Source: Leishmania martiniquensis (lineage: Eukaryota > Euglenozoa > Kinetoplastea > Trypanosomatida > Trypanosomatidae). From it: a stretch of DNA of 64,000 bases. Shown piece by piece: positions 1-9,492 of this stretch. The position numbers and the translations under genes were made by a program. The DNA lies in the NCBI RefSeq assembly GCF_017916325.1, contig NC_090171.1, positions 1,219,501 to 1,283,500 on the forward strand. The letters are read 5' to 3'. The notes beneath the pieces are model-generated. The model saw nothing but the letters and a program-made list of their open reading frames with translations, was not told where the DNA came from and ran no database searches. Within the stretch, counting starts at the first letter, position 1. Every line of letters starts with the position of its first letter.

Positions 1-542
1 TTGCCGATGCAGCTGTGGCGCACGTGGTCAATACCAAGCTGCCGCAGCACCCGCGACACTTGGATTTCGAGCGCCTCTGCGGAAACGGACTCCGACGTGC
101 GGAGGATGGCGGAGAAGCGCACTACCTCCTCGACGGTTACGTAGCTATGCATAAGGTCCTCCTGCTGCACGTAGCCGCTACAGCGCCGGAACGCGGACCG
201 CTCAATAGGCGCGCCGTTTAGTAGAATTGTACCTGTGATTTGGCCCTTGCCACCCTTCTTCCGCTGCGCTAAGATATCGAGCAATGTCGTCTTGCCCGCT
301 CCAGAGGGCCCGAGAACAGCGAGCATCTCGCCGCTTTGGACGTAGCCGGAGACATGCCGCAAGAGGGTGCGGTTGCTGCCTTCTTCGGCGGAGTTGACCG
401 TATAGCTGACGTCTTCCCAAGTGAGCACGGCCTTGCGGTGCGAGGTGGCTGGAGGCGGCGTGGAGAGCCCCGACGAGGAGGAGAGCCGGCTACGAAGCAG
501 CTCAGCGTCTGCGCGATCGGTGGGCGGGGCTGGAGACGACAT
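1..542 (-). CDS. ABC transporter, subfamily G, N-terminal part (3' end outside window)
   Basis: The frame is open from an ATG at 540-542 to the left edge, giving about 180 residues. After a Ser/Pro/Thr-rich leader of about 40 residues comes an ABC nucleotide-binding domain. The Walker A motif GPSGAGKTT lies at residues 78-86, followed by the helix LLDILA and a Q-loop region with GYVQQEDLMH. The ABC domain comes first in the chain, with no membrane segments before it, which is the order in the ABCG (White) family of lipid, sterol or drug exporters. The signature motif, Walker B and membrane half would lie beyond the edge. A pyrimidine run with an AG only 8 nt before the ATG (AG at 550-551) and a stronger tract with AG at 860-861 are both possible spliced-leader acceptors. 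From memory, L. major has ABCG6 at the matching place on chromosome 36; this is unverified. Confidence 0.9.
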   Translation of the reverse strand, partial: MSSPAPPTDRADAELLRSRLSSSSGLSTPPPATSHRKAVLTWEDVSYTVNSAEEGSNRTLLRHVSGYVQSGEMLAVLGPSGAGKTTLLDILAQRKKGGKGQITGTILLNGAPIERSAFRRCSGYVQQEDLMHSYVTVEEVVRFSAILRTSESVSAEALEIQVSRVLRQLGIDHVRHSCIG

Positions 543-859
543 CGACGCACTACACGGAAATAGGGAGAAGGGAAGCGATGACGTGGATGGCGGGCGCCGG
601 GGGTGAGACCGCGGATAGGTAGTGACGCTCCTGAGCGTCAAGAAAGCAATGTTAGTGGAGGGAGTGATCGGGGGAAGCAGACGGGTGCGGTGCGCCAGCG
701 TCACGGTTACGGCATAGAGCGCGCGAAGGCGAGCGAAAAACGAAAGCAGAACAACAAAAATAGGAAAGAAGGCGCAATGAGCAGTGGGATCGCGGCAGCA
801 AGCCCCTCCACCCCTGCTGCGGAGACGCTGCGCGCGCGTGCACTCCAATAGAGAAGACA

Positions 860-888
860 CTGAGGGGAGGGGAGGGGAGAGGGGGAGC
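860..888 (-). promoter_or_regulatory. Predicted spliced-leader acceptor for the ABCG transporter
   Basis: On the minus strand an uninterrupted C/T tract of about 25 nt runs directly into CAG, with the AG at 860-861. This is the form trypanosomatid trans-splice acceptors take. A nearer AG at 550-551 with a weaker tract is an alternative. Confidence 0.45.
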
Positions 889-1498
889 AACGTTGGCCGT
901 CGACTCTCGCCTGCTCTTTGGTGGTGGTGGTGGTGGGGCCCTTTTCCGACAAGGATAAACTTTTACCAACAAAACCGACAAGCGTCGCTGTCACGTAGGG
1001 CGATACTTCCCTTGATGGGGGCAGACGAGCATGTGCGTCAGTGCTGGTGGCGCCGCTGTACAGTAATGTAAAGAAGTACGGGAAAGTTGGAGTTGATAAC
1101 ACGCAAAGCTTTTGTGCGAGGATAGGTGAGCGCGAAACTTGGCCGCAGGAGAAGGCGTGCAAAAGAAAGAGGGGGAGGGCAGTCGCAAGGAGGTCGAGCA
1201 GAGGCAGTGGCAGCAGTGCTGCTGAAACGCGGAGGCGTTGCTCCCATTGAAGAAGTAGGCAGCTTCATATGGCGACCGTTTGCCTTGGAAAGACTGCATG
1301 CCTTTGGTGTCTGTGCTTGTGCGTGGGGGAGGGGTGATGGTGGTGGTAAGGGTGCCTATCTATCTATATATGGAGAGGGCGCGCTGTGCATTCGCTCCTC
1401 TCGCTCCCCTCCACCTGTCGCCCTATTACTTCCTTCTTTAGTCCGAGTGTGCAGTGGTAGCAGGAAAGGGAGAGCGAACAGTAGCAGGAATAACCGAG

Positions 1499-1523
1499 CA
1501 CACACACACACACGCACACGCAC
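1499..1523. repeat. CA dinucleotide microsatellite
   Basis: CA units run from 1499, with two CG interruptions at the right end. Such repeats are common in trypanosomatid intergenic DNA. Confidence 0.8.
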
Positions 1524-1686
1524 CGAAAGAGAGGCTACGACGACAATAGGAGCGGCTGTAGCCGACGACAAGTTAGCTGCATTGACGTTCACGACGCATG
1601 CTGAGTGACGAGCGAGGCGCAACCATGCCCAGGCCGTAAGCATAGCGAAGACCATGAGCTGACAGCAGCACACAAGCAGCGCCGTT

Positions 1687-4206
1687 CTACATCGAATGCC
1701 ACCCGCCAGGTCGGCGCAGAAGGTGCCCTTCCTCCTGCATCTGACTCATCACGACATCCAGCGGATCACCAAAGGCGCTGCTACCACCAAGCAGCCCAAA
1801 AAGATGCTGTACCTCCGACGGAGAGACGACGCTCTCCCTCTGGCCGGACAGGCGCTGGCGCTCGCGAAGCAGCTCTAGGAACATCAGTCTGCATCGCTTC
1901 TTCGAGGGCGCCTTCGGCGGACGCCTAAGGACACGCCCCTCGTGTGACGGTATCGCCCACAGCCTGCCTTCCCCCTCCCTTTCGAGAGCCGCCGCCTCAC
2001 CATTGAGTCGACTGAGTGACGGATAGTCCGCGGCTAACATTGAGGGGGGCCGCGGAATCATGCGAGGCACCGCAACTGGACCACGAGATTCCATGACCCC
2101 TGGGCCGCACCTGCGACGTTGCATTAGGCCAGCACACGCGACAAGGTGATCATGGTAGAGCGTCCAGACTTCGTCACGCATCTCCGCTGTCCAGCCAATG
2201 TCGCGAAGGCGCTCCACGGGCTCAAGCATTGCTCGGGCCCGAGAGAGAGCGCACAAGACACGCAGGTGCTCATCGAGGGCCAGAGGTGCCGCACGCAGGG
2301 GGCCGCAGGCAGCTGGCGGATGACTGATGTGCTGCTGTCCACGGCACGCCGAGGGAGGAGGCAGAGCTTGACAGGCTGGCGGCTGCGCCTCTTCCAGCAG
2401 CTGCGCGCAATCCACCAGCTTGCCTATGAACGCGTCATAACACGTGGCGTGGCTCACCACGCTGTTCAGCAGCACCGGTTCAGCGGCGCGCCGAACAAAA
2501 CAGCGCACATCGTCACTTGTGAGCTGCTCCGACAGGGCGCCGGACTCCGGGATGGGAGGGGCTCTTTGCGGGACGGGTGGGCCGCGCTGAAAGTGGTGCT
2601 GCAGCGATGACGACAGCGGGGTGGAGCGCGACGCGCTGCGCGACGTTGCCCTGCTGTGCGACGACCTTGCCCGAGATACCGCGACGACATCTTGGCTGAT
2701 GATCGCAGTGTCATCGAGCGATCTCGTTGGCGTCACGGCAGCCACCAGCGCGAAGTATGGCGCCAGTTGCACGGCGGAAGCATTCTCTTCACCCGCGGCA
2801 GCAATGATCGTGGACGGGAGCTCGTACAGATCCGGAGCACCAGCAGCGGCTCCTCCTTCAGCACTCGCCGCGCCGCAGCCGTGCCCGCGCTCCATCGCTT
2901 CCAGCAGCGGCGCCGCCGCTGCGATAGAGGGGAGTTGGTCAAGCACAACCGTCGAGGCAATCATGGCGGGGCCTGCCATGAGAACGGCGTTTCGCCGCGT
3001 GGGTAGGGCTGCAGAGAACGACGAACCGCCAGCAGCGCCGCCGCCGCCAGTTCGCACCACGGTGGAGTCAAGCACCTCTGCCTCGAATCCGATGAGCTGC
3101 GCCGCCTCGCGCAGAAGCGCACTTTTGCCTGTTTTGGCTGGTCCTACAAGCAGCACGTGCAGTGGGTGCCGATGCGACCGAGCCGCTGCCGGGTGGCTTG
3201 CGTAATACACCACGTGCAGCACTACCAAGAAGAGGAGCCCCTTTACGTGCGCCTGGCCCTGCAGCTGCGGGGCGACACGACGGGCCACACTGAAGAGGTC
3301 GGCTGCTGCGGAGAAGGCAGCGCCGCTTCCCCACCGCAGGGCCCGGCAACTCGACCGGCCCTGTCTGCCAAAGGGGTGAGATGAGCCGCTCGCCGCTTCG
3401 GCACATGGCAGAGTGACTGATAGAGAACTCGCTGCTGCCGCCGCCGCAGCGTGCACCACGAGAATCTCCTGTTGCTGTTCCGTGGAGGATGTGTACAGGA
3501 GAGTGTCGACCGATGCGCCCAGCCAAAGGTGACGGTGAGCCTCCTCGCCGTACGTGACGGCGGCGGCGCGGCGGCGATCACGGCGTTGCAGCACCAAGTA
3601 CAGCACACGAGTCCACGTCGGTACAAGAGGAAGCGCACGCCCGCACTCGCTGCATCGGGTTCCACCGTATAATAATGGCAACACGCCCATTCCCGGCTGC
3701 CTGCTGGTACGGTCGCACGTGTGAGCCGCTGCACTTTCTCGCGACGCACAATGCGTACACGGCTGCGTTTCCCAGCCGGTCTGCAGGAGGCTCGTCGTCG
3801 TGGGCTCCACCCGCACGCCTGCCACCACACACCGCTCCCAGAACAGGCGCGGCAGGTGTGCTGCAGAGGTGCCTGCTGCCTCATCAGCGGCTACATCATC
3901 GTCGACGTCGACCTCGGTTGTCCGCACCGCGAAATGCGGCGACAGCTGCGTCAAACCACTCTGGTGAGCGAGACAGCGAAGGAGGTACACGGCGTACGGC
4001 TCCCCTGGCATGGCCCAAACCTGAGTGCTCCACTCATCTTGCAACGTTCGCGGCGGCGGTGGCGCGTTTCGCATAAGGGCGACCATCTCGTCCAGGTGGA
4101 CGGCGTGCCGCGGTAGTCGATCTGGGTTGAGGGTCTCGCTGAAGTAGTCCAGCCATCGAATGCACGCCGCCACGCTCTCCGATAGTTCACAGGTCAGAGT
4201 CCCCAT
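1687..4206 (-). CDS. Divergent MCM-like AAA+ protein with degenerate ATPase motifs
   Basis: 839 residues from the ATG at 4204-4206. The frame extends further up only to a TTG, and a likely splice AG at 4299-4300 lies inside that extension. An N-terminal region carries a possible zinc ribbon: C150, C153, C185 and C188, with C164 nearby, spaced as in MCM zinc fingers. A typical MCM AAA+ core follows. Walker A is GPAKTGKS with K361, the segment before Walker B aligns with the MCM GGAM stretch, and EAMERG aligns with the MCM EAMEQ element. Walker B reads VVLDQL with D423 and Q424, where MCMs have Asp-Glu. The SRF arginine-finger segment is replaced by APYF. The family unwinds DNA as hexamers in replication or repair. 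This member probably binds ATP but may hydrolyse it poorly. MCM8/9-like ancestry is possible but not established. Confidence 0.75.
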   Translation of the reverse strand: MGTLTCELSESVAACIRWLDYFSETLNPDRLPRHAVHLDEMVALMRNAPPPPRTLQDEWSTQVWAMPGEPYAVYLLRCLAHQSGLTQLSPHFAVRTTEVDVDDDVAADEAAGTSAAHLPRLFWERCVVAGVRVEPTTTSLLQTGWETQPCTHCASRESAAAHTCDRTSRQPGMGVLPLLYGGTRCSECGRALPLVPTWTRVLYLVLQRRDRRRAAAVTYGEEAHRHLWLGASVDTLLYTSSTEQQQEILVVHAAAAAAASSLSVTLPCAEAASGSSHPFGRQGRSSCRALRWGSGAAFSAAADLFSVARRVAPQLQGQAHVKGLLFLVVLHVVYYASHPAAARSHRHPLHVLLVGPAKTGKSALLREAAQLIGFEAEVLDSTVVRTGGGGAAGGSSFSAALPTRRNAVLMAGPAMIASTVVLDQLPSIAAAAPLLEAMERGHGCGAASAEGGAAAGAPDLYELPSTIIAAAGEENASAVQLAPYFALVAAVTPTRSLDDTAIISQDVVAVSRARSSHSRATSRSASRSTPLSSSLQHHFQRGPPVPQRAPPIPESGALSEQLTSDDVRCFVRRAAEPVLLNSVVSHATCYDAFIGKLVDCAQLLEEAQPPACQALPPPSACRGQQHISHPPAACGPLRAAPLALDEHLRVLCALSRARAMLEPVERLRDIGWTAEMRDEVWTLYHDHLVACAGLMQRRRCGPGVMESRGPVAVPRMIPRPPSMLAADYPSLSRLNGEAAALEREGEGRLWAIPSHEGRVLRRPPKAPSKKRCRLMFLELLRERQRLSGQRESVVSPSEVQHLFGLLGGSSAFGDPLDVVMSQMQEEGHLLRRPGGWHSM

Positions 4207-4756
4207 ACTGCTTGTCGCTCCGGTCGACGTTTCTGCATGTTTCGATTTCCTCTTCTCCCTGCACGTGCACGTGCGCGTCTGAGTGTATATGTGCGTGCCT
4301 GCCAAGTCGGCCAAATGCCGGGGTAAAGGGAGTGGGGAGGGAGTGGTGAGAGGAATTCATGATGGCAACCAGAGAGGGGGGGCTGGCGGCTGAAGTGCGC
4401 ACGCAGGCGTGAGGTCGCCCACACAAGACGGGGTGGAGAAAGCTGGAGCGTACAGCTTCGTCTGGCGCTCTCTCTTCTCCCGTTGAGGAAGGCAAATGTG
4501 AGGCTTCCTGTGGAGGCACGCACGGGCAGTGGTTCAATGGAGACTGTGACTCTTCAACGCACACAGGCTGACTCACGTCCGCCTACAGAGCTCTCGACTC
4601 CGATGGTCCAAGAGAGGTGCTCGAGGGGAGGGTGCACGGAGCACCGGCCTGACCGACAAGGATGAGAGCGGCCGTCGGTGTGCGAATGCGTGACTGTGTG
4701 TGTGTGTGGGGGGGCGCCGGTGGTGTAAGGGACTTCCTCCCTGTCCTCCCTCCCGC
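4207..4756. other. Intergenic: 5'UTR of the MCM-like gene and 3'UTR of the 80-residue ORF
   Basis: Contains a minus-strand pyrimidine tract at about 4323-4357 with the first following AG at 4299-4300, and a TG run with a G run at 4694-4714. An out-of-frame ATG at 4236-4238 lies just upstream of the MCM-like start. No further gene is seen. Confidence 0.55.
4299..4357 (-). promoter_or_regulatory. Predicted spliced-leader acceptor for the MCM-like gene
   Basis: A pyrimidine-rich tract on the minus strand (about 4323-4357) is followed first by AG at 4299-4300. If used, it removes the longer TTG-initiated frame and makes the ATG at 4206 the first in-frame start. Confidence 0.4.
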
Positions 4757-4999
4757 TCAGCATGTGGGGAGGTTGGGGATTGCGTTCGCGGGCCCGCCCA
4801 CGTCGCCACTGATGTTCCACTGAGCGGCGTACGCGCTCATGGTCTGCTTTATTGAATGCTCGTACGCTTTTACGTACAGCTCTCCTGCCAACTCGCTGAG
4901 GGCCTGCCGATACGCCTCGTTCTGAACATTGATGGCATGCTGAGCGCTCTCGCGCGCGGCCATGACGAGGTCCTGATCCTCAAACGGTGCCCTGTCCAT
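4757..4999 (-). CDS. Small helical protein of unknown function (80 residues)
   Basis: I do not recognise this protein. The preferred start is the ATG at 4997-4999. An in-frame ATG at 5197 would add 66 proline-rich, low-complexity residues. A pyrimidine tract at about 5100-5165 with AG near 5075-5080 lies between the two starts, so the extension is more likely 5'UTR. The 80 residues are mixed-charge and mostly helix-forming (an Ala/Glu/Gln-rich stretch at about residues 10-60), with a short Gly/Pro/Asn-rich tail ending in Cys. No signal peptide or membrane segment is visible. Amino-acid composition and the position between two genes on the same strand support a real gene. Confidence 0.6.
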   Translation of the reverse strand: MDRAPFEDQDLVMAARESAQHAINVQNEAYRQALSELAGELYVKAYEHSIKQTMSAYAAQWNISGDVGGPANAIPNLPTC

Positions 5000-5742
5000 T
5001 GAGACGTCAGGTAGCGGTGCAGGGAAGAGGGGGGGTGCTAAGCAACACTCGGGAGGTTGTCTGCTCACTCCTACCTGGCCGAGGGGAATCAGACAAGATG
5101 ACGAGACAGGAGAGATAGGAGGAGGAGTAGCGGCGGTGACGGTGGAGAGGGTAGGGTGGAGGGGGTGACTGTAGGTCGAGCGGAGGGCTGGCAGCATGAC
5201 CTAGGCCGCACGCTGAGCTGCTCATCCCTGCTTCCGCCTCCACCCTCATCAAACGGGTGCGACGGCGAACACCTCGCCTCGCGCACACGTACGCGAGACC
5301 GGGCAACTACACCTCTTCTTGCTCCGAAGAGCACGTGAGAGAAAAAGGAGCGAGGTGCGCTGCTGCAGATTAGCTTTGTGGCAGAGGCAAAGAGAGTCCT
5401 AAGCGCCTGATTCTCATGTCCGACGAGGCGGTATAGGAGGTTCCGGTTACATAGAGCACGCCAGCGCAGAGTGCCTGCGACTAAGCACACTTGCTCGATC
5501 GCCTACCCCCTTCCATTCCCACAATGCGCGCGCACCATTGCCCACAGATCAGAGCACCAGAGCGAGCAGTCGCACATCGGCGTCTGTTACCGTCACATAC
5601 AGAGCGAGCGAGCGAGGAACGAAAAAAGAAAACACTCTGTCCTTGAAGCCTCATGCGTATGACGCTTTGGGCATTGCCTTAGCCCAGTCCGCGGCCCCGC
5701 TGCCCTCTCGAAACGCGCTCATTTCTGCCATGGGGTGACGCC
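5000..5742. other. Intergenic: 5'UTR of the small ORF and 3'UTR of the mL43-like gene
   Basis: Holds the purine-rich stretch at about 5100-5165 (minus-strand pyrimidine tract). Short frames here lack coding character. Nothing else is seen. Confidence 0.55.
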
Positions 5743-6786
5743 TTACGACTGCGGACTTCGGGCATTGTTAAAGCGTGCGGTGCGCGCATTGGCGCGAGAG
5801 CCTGAGGAGTTGAAGAAAGTCTTCGGGCCGGCCGACACGTTAGGCTTGCGCATGCGAGCAGCTTCTCTGCGAATGTTTACGCGCACGGAGTTGTGCGTTG
5901 GCAGATTGCCATCGTAGTTCATCCAGTCTAACACGTGTTGTGTGCGGTTGCGCAACTGCGGCGCCACTTCCTCCGGCTCGTAGTCCCACTTGACGAGGTG
6001 GCTCATGCGCTCCTCGGGCGTATCGCCGTACCACTGGTAGTTCACACGCACGTACTGGTTCTGTAGAGGGCGCTCACTAAGCACCCGCATCACCTCCTTC
6101 GGCCTCTTGACAGCGTCGCCCATCTCGTTGCAGGCGTTCACGATGGCGTTGAGCAAATCCTCGGCACCTTCCTTCACGGTCTGACCAGGCTGCGGCTTGA
6201 CGGGAAGGAGCCGGTGCGTGCCATCGAGGCAATGAACGACCACCCACGGCGTTTCGCTGTACTCGAGCAGCATCTCTGCCTCCACGTACACCTGCGAGTT
6301 GTGGAAGGTGATGGGGATCAGATATGCTTGCGAAGCACGCTTCGCCACCCGTGCGGCTAGCTCTCCTAGCGGTGTGCTCTGCCGCTGGCTGTAGTACACA
6401 TAAATAGACTTGGTGTACGGGTGTACCTTGATGACGTTCTCGAGCAGCAGCGCGTACGGCCAAATGACCTCGGCGGCTTCGTTGCCGAACTGCGCCTTTG
6501 GCTTCGGCAGCCCCTTGAACGGCTCCAGCTCGTCCCACGTTTCACGCATCTGCAAGTCCCACTTCTTTATGAATTGATACTGTGCTGCCTCCGCGGGTGC
6601 TGTCTGGCGCTTTCCAGGACCGCGGTGCATGCCGGTGGGCTTTCGGTCGGACGAGGTGGGCACATCCTGCACCTGCTCTAGCCCAAGCAGTAGTCGCGTC
6701 GAGTGGACGCTGAAGCTGCGCGCAGACGCGCGTAGAGCGGCGATGGGCCGCGCCAGTGCAGTGCTAGGCGCATGGAGCAGCGCCAT
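5743..6786 (-). CDS. Mitochondrial protein with L51/S25/CI-B8-like domain, candidate ribosomal protein mL43
   Basis: 347 residues from an ATG. The first 30 or so are rich in Ala, Arg and Ser and nearly free of acidic residues, as in a mitochondrial targeting peptide. The central segment (about residues 105-215) has the pattern of the thioredoxin-like L51/S25/CI-B8 fold: a helix with YSQRQ, then PITFHNSQVYVEAEM, then a strand with WVVVHCLDGTHR aligned with the family's VAEYLNGR element. The C-terminus is basic. Large extensions are usual in trypanosomatid mitoribosomal proteins. The family assignment is from pattern only. A mitochondrial location is more certain than the exact subunit. Confidence 0.55.
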   Translation of the reverse strand: MALLHAPSTALARPIAALRASARSFSVHSTRLLLGLEQVQDVPTSSDRKPTGMHRGPGKRQTAPAEAAQYQFIKKWDLQMRETWDELEPFKGLPKPKAQFGNEAAEVIWPYALLLENVIKVHPYTKSIYVYYSQRQSTPLGELAARVAKRASQAYLIPITFHNSQVYVEAEMLLEYSETPWVVVHCLDGTHRLLPVKPQPGQTVKEGAEDLLNAIVNACNEMGDAVKRPKEVMRVLSERPLQNQYVRVNYQWYGDTPEERMSHLVKWDYEPEEVAPQLRNRTQHVLDWMNYDGNLPTHNSVRVNIRREAARMRKPNVSAGPKTFFNSSGSRANARTARFNNARSPQS

Positions 6787-7677
6787 TACCTACACTGATT
6801 CGAAGGGCGGTAAGGGGTCTGCGTGAGAGATGAACGGCGCAGAGAGAGGTGCTCGGACCCTCATTCGCGCCCGCCACAGTACGCGCCACACGAGACACGT
6901 CGAGAGACACCTGCCGCAAAGAAAGCACTCACACGCACGCAAGCTAAAAACAAGGAGAGCGACCGTGGTGGTGGTGGTAAGGGGGTAGAGGAGAGCGAGA
7001 GAGAGAGTAGAGGCAGTGCATGGAAGGAGTGTGGGATACGGTCACAGCACGCGCCTTCCCCCTCCCCGAAACTGCACTCATAGGTGGCATGCACAGGTGA
7101 CCTTCTCTCTTTACCATGTCCCCGAGGTGTGTTCTTCATGCTTGAGCGTCTCGCCACTGCCTTGAATGGACGCGCTCGCCGAGACCCCACACGCTTGGGG
7201 CAACGTGGAGGAGGGAGGCTCGACGCATCCAGCGGGTCCACAGGCAACGCGCATCCATCGACTTCTCTCGGTTGTGGTGATAGGATGTTCGATCGCCGAT
7301 GCCCCGTCATCTCCGTTCAACGAAGGACGCGAGCACGGACTTCGCCCAGTTCCCCTACGCCATCACTGCTTAGACGCGCAGCTCCATCAAAAATGGATTC
7401 GCTGGTTCGACCACCACGCCACACCCCAAGTAACAGAGGGTGCCGCAAGACAGTCCTTTCAACTCCGTCGCAACCATCCCTCTAGGCGCGCACGCGCCGC
7501 ACACTCAGACACCGAGATAAACCCTGCAACAGCAAGCGCAAGCAGAGGGAGATGAGTACGCCACATCGAGGCGGCCAGGGGAAGAGTAATAGGAGGCGGG
7601 CGCCGCAGAGAGGAGCCCTAGGCACACACGAACTCTTCCCCACATCGCTCTCCTAGTGGTTCCACCCTCCCCTTGCG
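6787..7677. other. Intergenic: 5'UTR of the mL43-like gene and 3'UTR of PHF5A
   Basis: GTG and GA repeats occur at about 6965-7015. The stretch 7100-7500 has balanced composition and open frames on the plus strand up to 133 codons, but none shows a domain or consistent codon bias. No gene is called. Confidence 0.5.
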
Positions 7678-8019
7678 TCAACGCGAGACGGCGGCACGAA
7701 GAGCAGCCAAGCGCTGCTGGCGCGTCTGATTCAACACGCGTGGACAACCATCTCTGTCCTTCTCCAAGGCTACACAGTAGGGGCAGTAGTAGGCCACATC
7801 GGTGACTCGCCGAGAGCCGCACATGATGCACGCCTCCTCACCTTCGGCAGCTATTACGCTGCAGTCTTCGCAGAGGTGTACCTCACGCATTGTGTCAACA
7901 ATCTCGTTGAACTGCAGGTCACAAATAACACAGCGGCCTTCGTGCAGGCGGCACACGTAGCCGACGGCGATGCCGGCCGTCTTGCGGCACATCTGCAGAT
8001 CCTTTGAGTGCCGGAGCAT
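7678..8019 (-). CDS. PHF5A: Spliceosomal SF3b subunit PHF5A/Rds3 (SF3b14b)
   Basis: 113 residues, the usual family length, from an ATG in the same position as in human PHF5A. The protein keeps the knotted zinc-finger layout: Cys at 11, 23, 30, 33, 50, 53, 64, 67, 79, 82 and 92, with the segments GRCVICD and KDRDGCP nearly identical to the family. The position matching human C26 is His26, which can still bind zinc. In the U2 snRNP, PHF5A sits between SF3B1 and the branch-site adenosine. Trypanosomatids need this complex for trans-splicing of every mRNA and the few cis-introns. The C-terminal tail (about residues 98-113) is rewritten relative to other eukaryotes. Confidence 0.93.
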   Translation of the reverse strand: MLRHSKDLQMCRKTAGIAVGYVCRLHEGRCVICDLQFNEIVDTMREVHLCEDCSVIAAEGEEACIMCGSRRVTDVAYYCPYCVALEKDRDGCPRVLNQTRQQRLAALRAAVSR

Positions 8020-9492
8020 CGCTGAGCTTTCAGTTTCCCTTCCCGCGCTGATGCAGCCGTTTCGGGTTACGCGGAGAGCGCGCTCCTCTCTCTGAGACTG
8101 GTCGCAAAGCGCACGAGATAGCGCGGGCCAGACGGTGCGGAGCCTCTAATCGTGTTGGTAGCCGAGTTGGAGAACGCGAAAAAAGGTGCGAATAAGAGGG
8201 CGGGGCGGGGGCGAGAAAGCAAGTGCATGCCGTGAGTTGGAGCCGAGAGAGAAAGAGAGGAGGCCCACATCTAACGATAATGCCGATCTGCAGCACATAT
8301 CCGCTTGCGCTGAGTAACAGAGCGAGTAGTCCCTACCGAACACCCGCGTGCGCAGGGTCGGTGCTGCAGCGCAAAGAGGACCGAAGAGGGGTAGGGCGCG
8401 CGGAAGAGCTGCGGGTGATGATGACCGCATCATGCGCGAGGAGGACTTGGCGTAACATACGCGCATCTGCGGTAATTGACTGAGCCCATCGTGCTCACGC
8501 CTTTCGATTTACTTCTCCCTTTGTTGGTGGAGGTGAAGGCGCTCATGCCTTTCGAGGGGACGAGGGGTGGCGGCGGCGAGGCGGCACTGAAGCCGTCATT
8601 CAGCTCCCTTTCCACATCGCCCCTTCCCCTTCCCTCATCCTTCTCTCTGTCTCTATGTCTCTCCAACATACCCGCAAGCGCGTGCGCACACACATACACA
8701 CACAAAGAGAGAGAGAATCCCAGCATAATAAAAAGAGTAGCAAAAGGGCGGCATAGAATTTATACACAACGCAAAAAAAACCACGTGATGCACATCAGAC
8801 GCCAGAGGCGGCGGTGGCGGCAGCAGCAGCAGCAGGCGTGTGGACGAATCAACACTGCGTACGCGAAACACACACACACACACACAGAGAAACAGACAGA
8901 CACTCATTTACGCACAGAGATGAAAAGGGAAACATCGATGAGGCAAACGAAAACGTCAGCGGCGCCATCTTGTGCGCGGACCAAAAACAGCGCGGCGTGT
9001 CCCCCTCTTTCCCCCTTTCCTTCCTCCTCTTCCCACCTCCCGGATGCCCCAACGCGGAAATAGGTGCGTGTGGGGCTGAAGACCTCGTCGTTAAGGCTAC
9101 AACACATCCCCCCTAAATCACTGCGGCATCGATCCATTTCCGCTGACATATTCGCGCTAGGTCTCCCGCCCTTTCCCTTCCGTGGCGCTTATGCTTCAGA
9201 GCTGCTGATCGGTTCCGTCTCTTCGGGCCCTCCTTGAGGACGTGATGCACTATGAGTGGAGTCGACGAATGGTGGCGAGCCGGCTATTACTCACACGGCG
9301 CGAGAGGGGCGGGGGCACAGGGCATGGAAGGCAACAACGGAAGATGATCCAGGGGAAGAGGAGGAGGGCGGGGGCAAACACTAAGCGCCATGAGACGAGT
9401 GTTGTGCGATTGCCACGAGAGGGGCTCGTGCACGCTGCCGTGGGGATGGGGGTGGGATCACGGGATCGACTCCGCCGGCATCGGCCTCTCTT
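8020..9492. other. Intergenic: 5'UTR of PHF5A and 3'UTR of the Hrd1-like gene
   Basis: Contains CA repeats at 8686-8704 and 8869-8886, a CAG run at 8821-8835, an A run at 8774-8781 and purine-rich stretches around 8242-8265. ORFs in this stretch are repeat translations. No gene is seen. Confidence 0.55.
8821..8886. repeat. CAG and CA microsatellite cluster
   Basis: Five CAG units at 8821-8835 are followed by about nine CA units at 8869-8886. Confidence 0.8.

Larger units (their letters stand above)
543..1686. other. Intergenic: 5'UTR of the ABCG gene and 3'UTR of the MCM-like gene
   Basis: No convincing gene is seen. The stretch holds the purine tract at 862-887, read as a minus-strand polypyrimidine tract followed by AG at 860-861, a short TATC/TA repeat near 1357-1372, and a CA repeat at 1499-1523. 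Open frames on both strands here are low-complexity. Confidence 0.6.

Noticed and set aside
2621..3205. 194-codon plus-strand ORF
   Set aside because: Antisense to the MCM-like AAA+ core. Ala/Ser-rich with no domain.
7390..7402. GGTTCGA resembling a tRNA B box
   Set aside because: The following bases do not complete the box, and no A box or cloverleaf pairing was found nearby.
7166..7555. 129-codon plus-strand ORF in an intergenic region
   Set aside because: Opposite strand to all genes, no domain and weak codon bias. It could be part of a 3'UTR.
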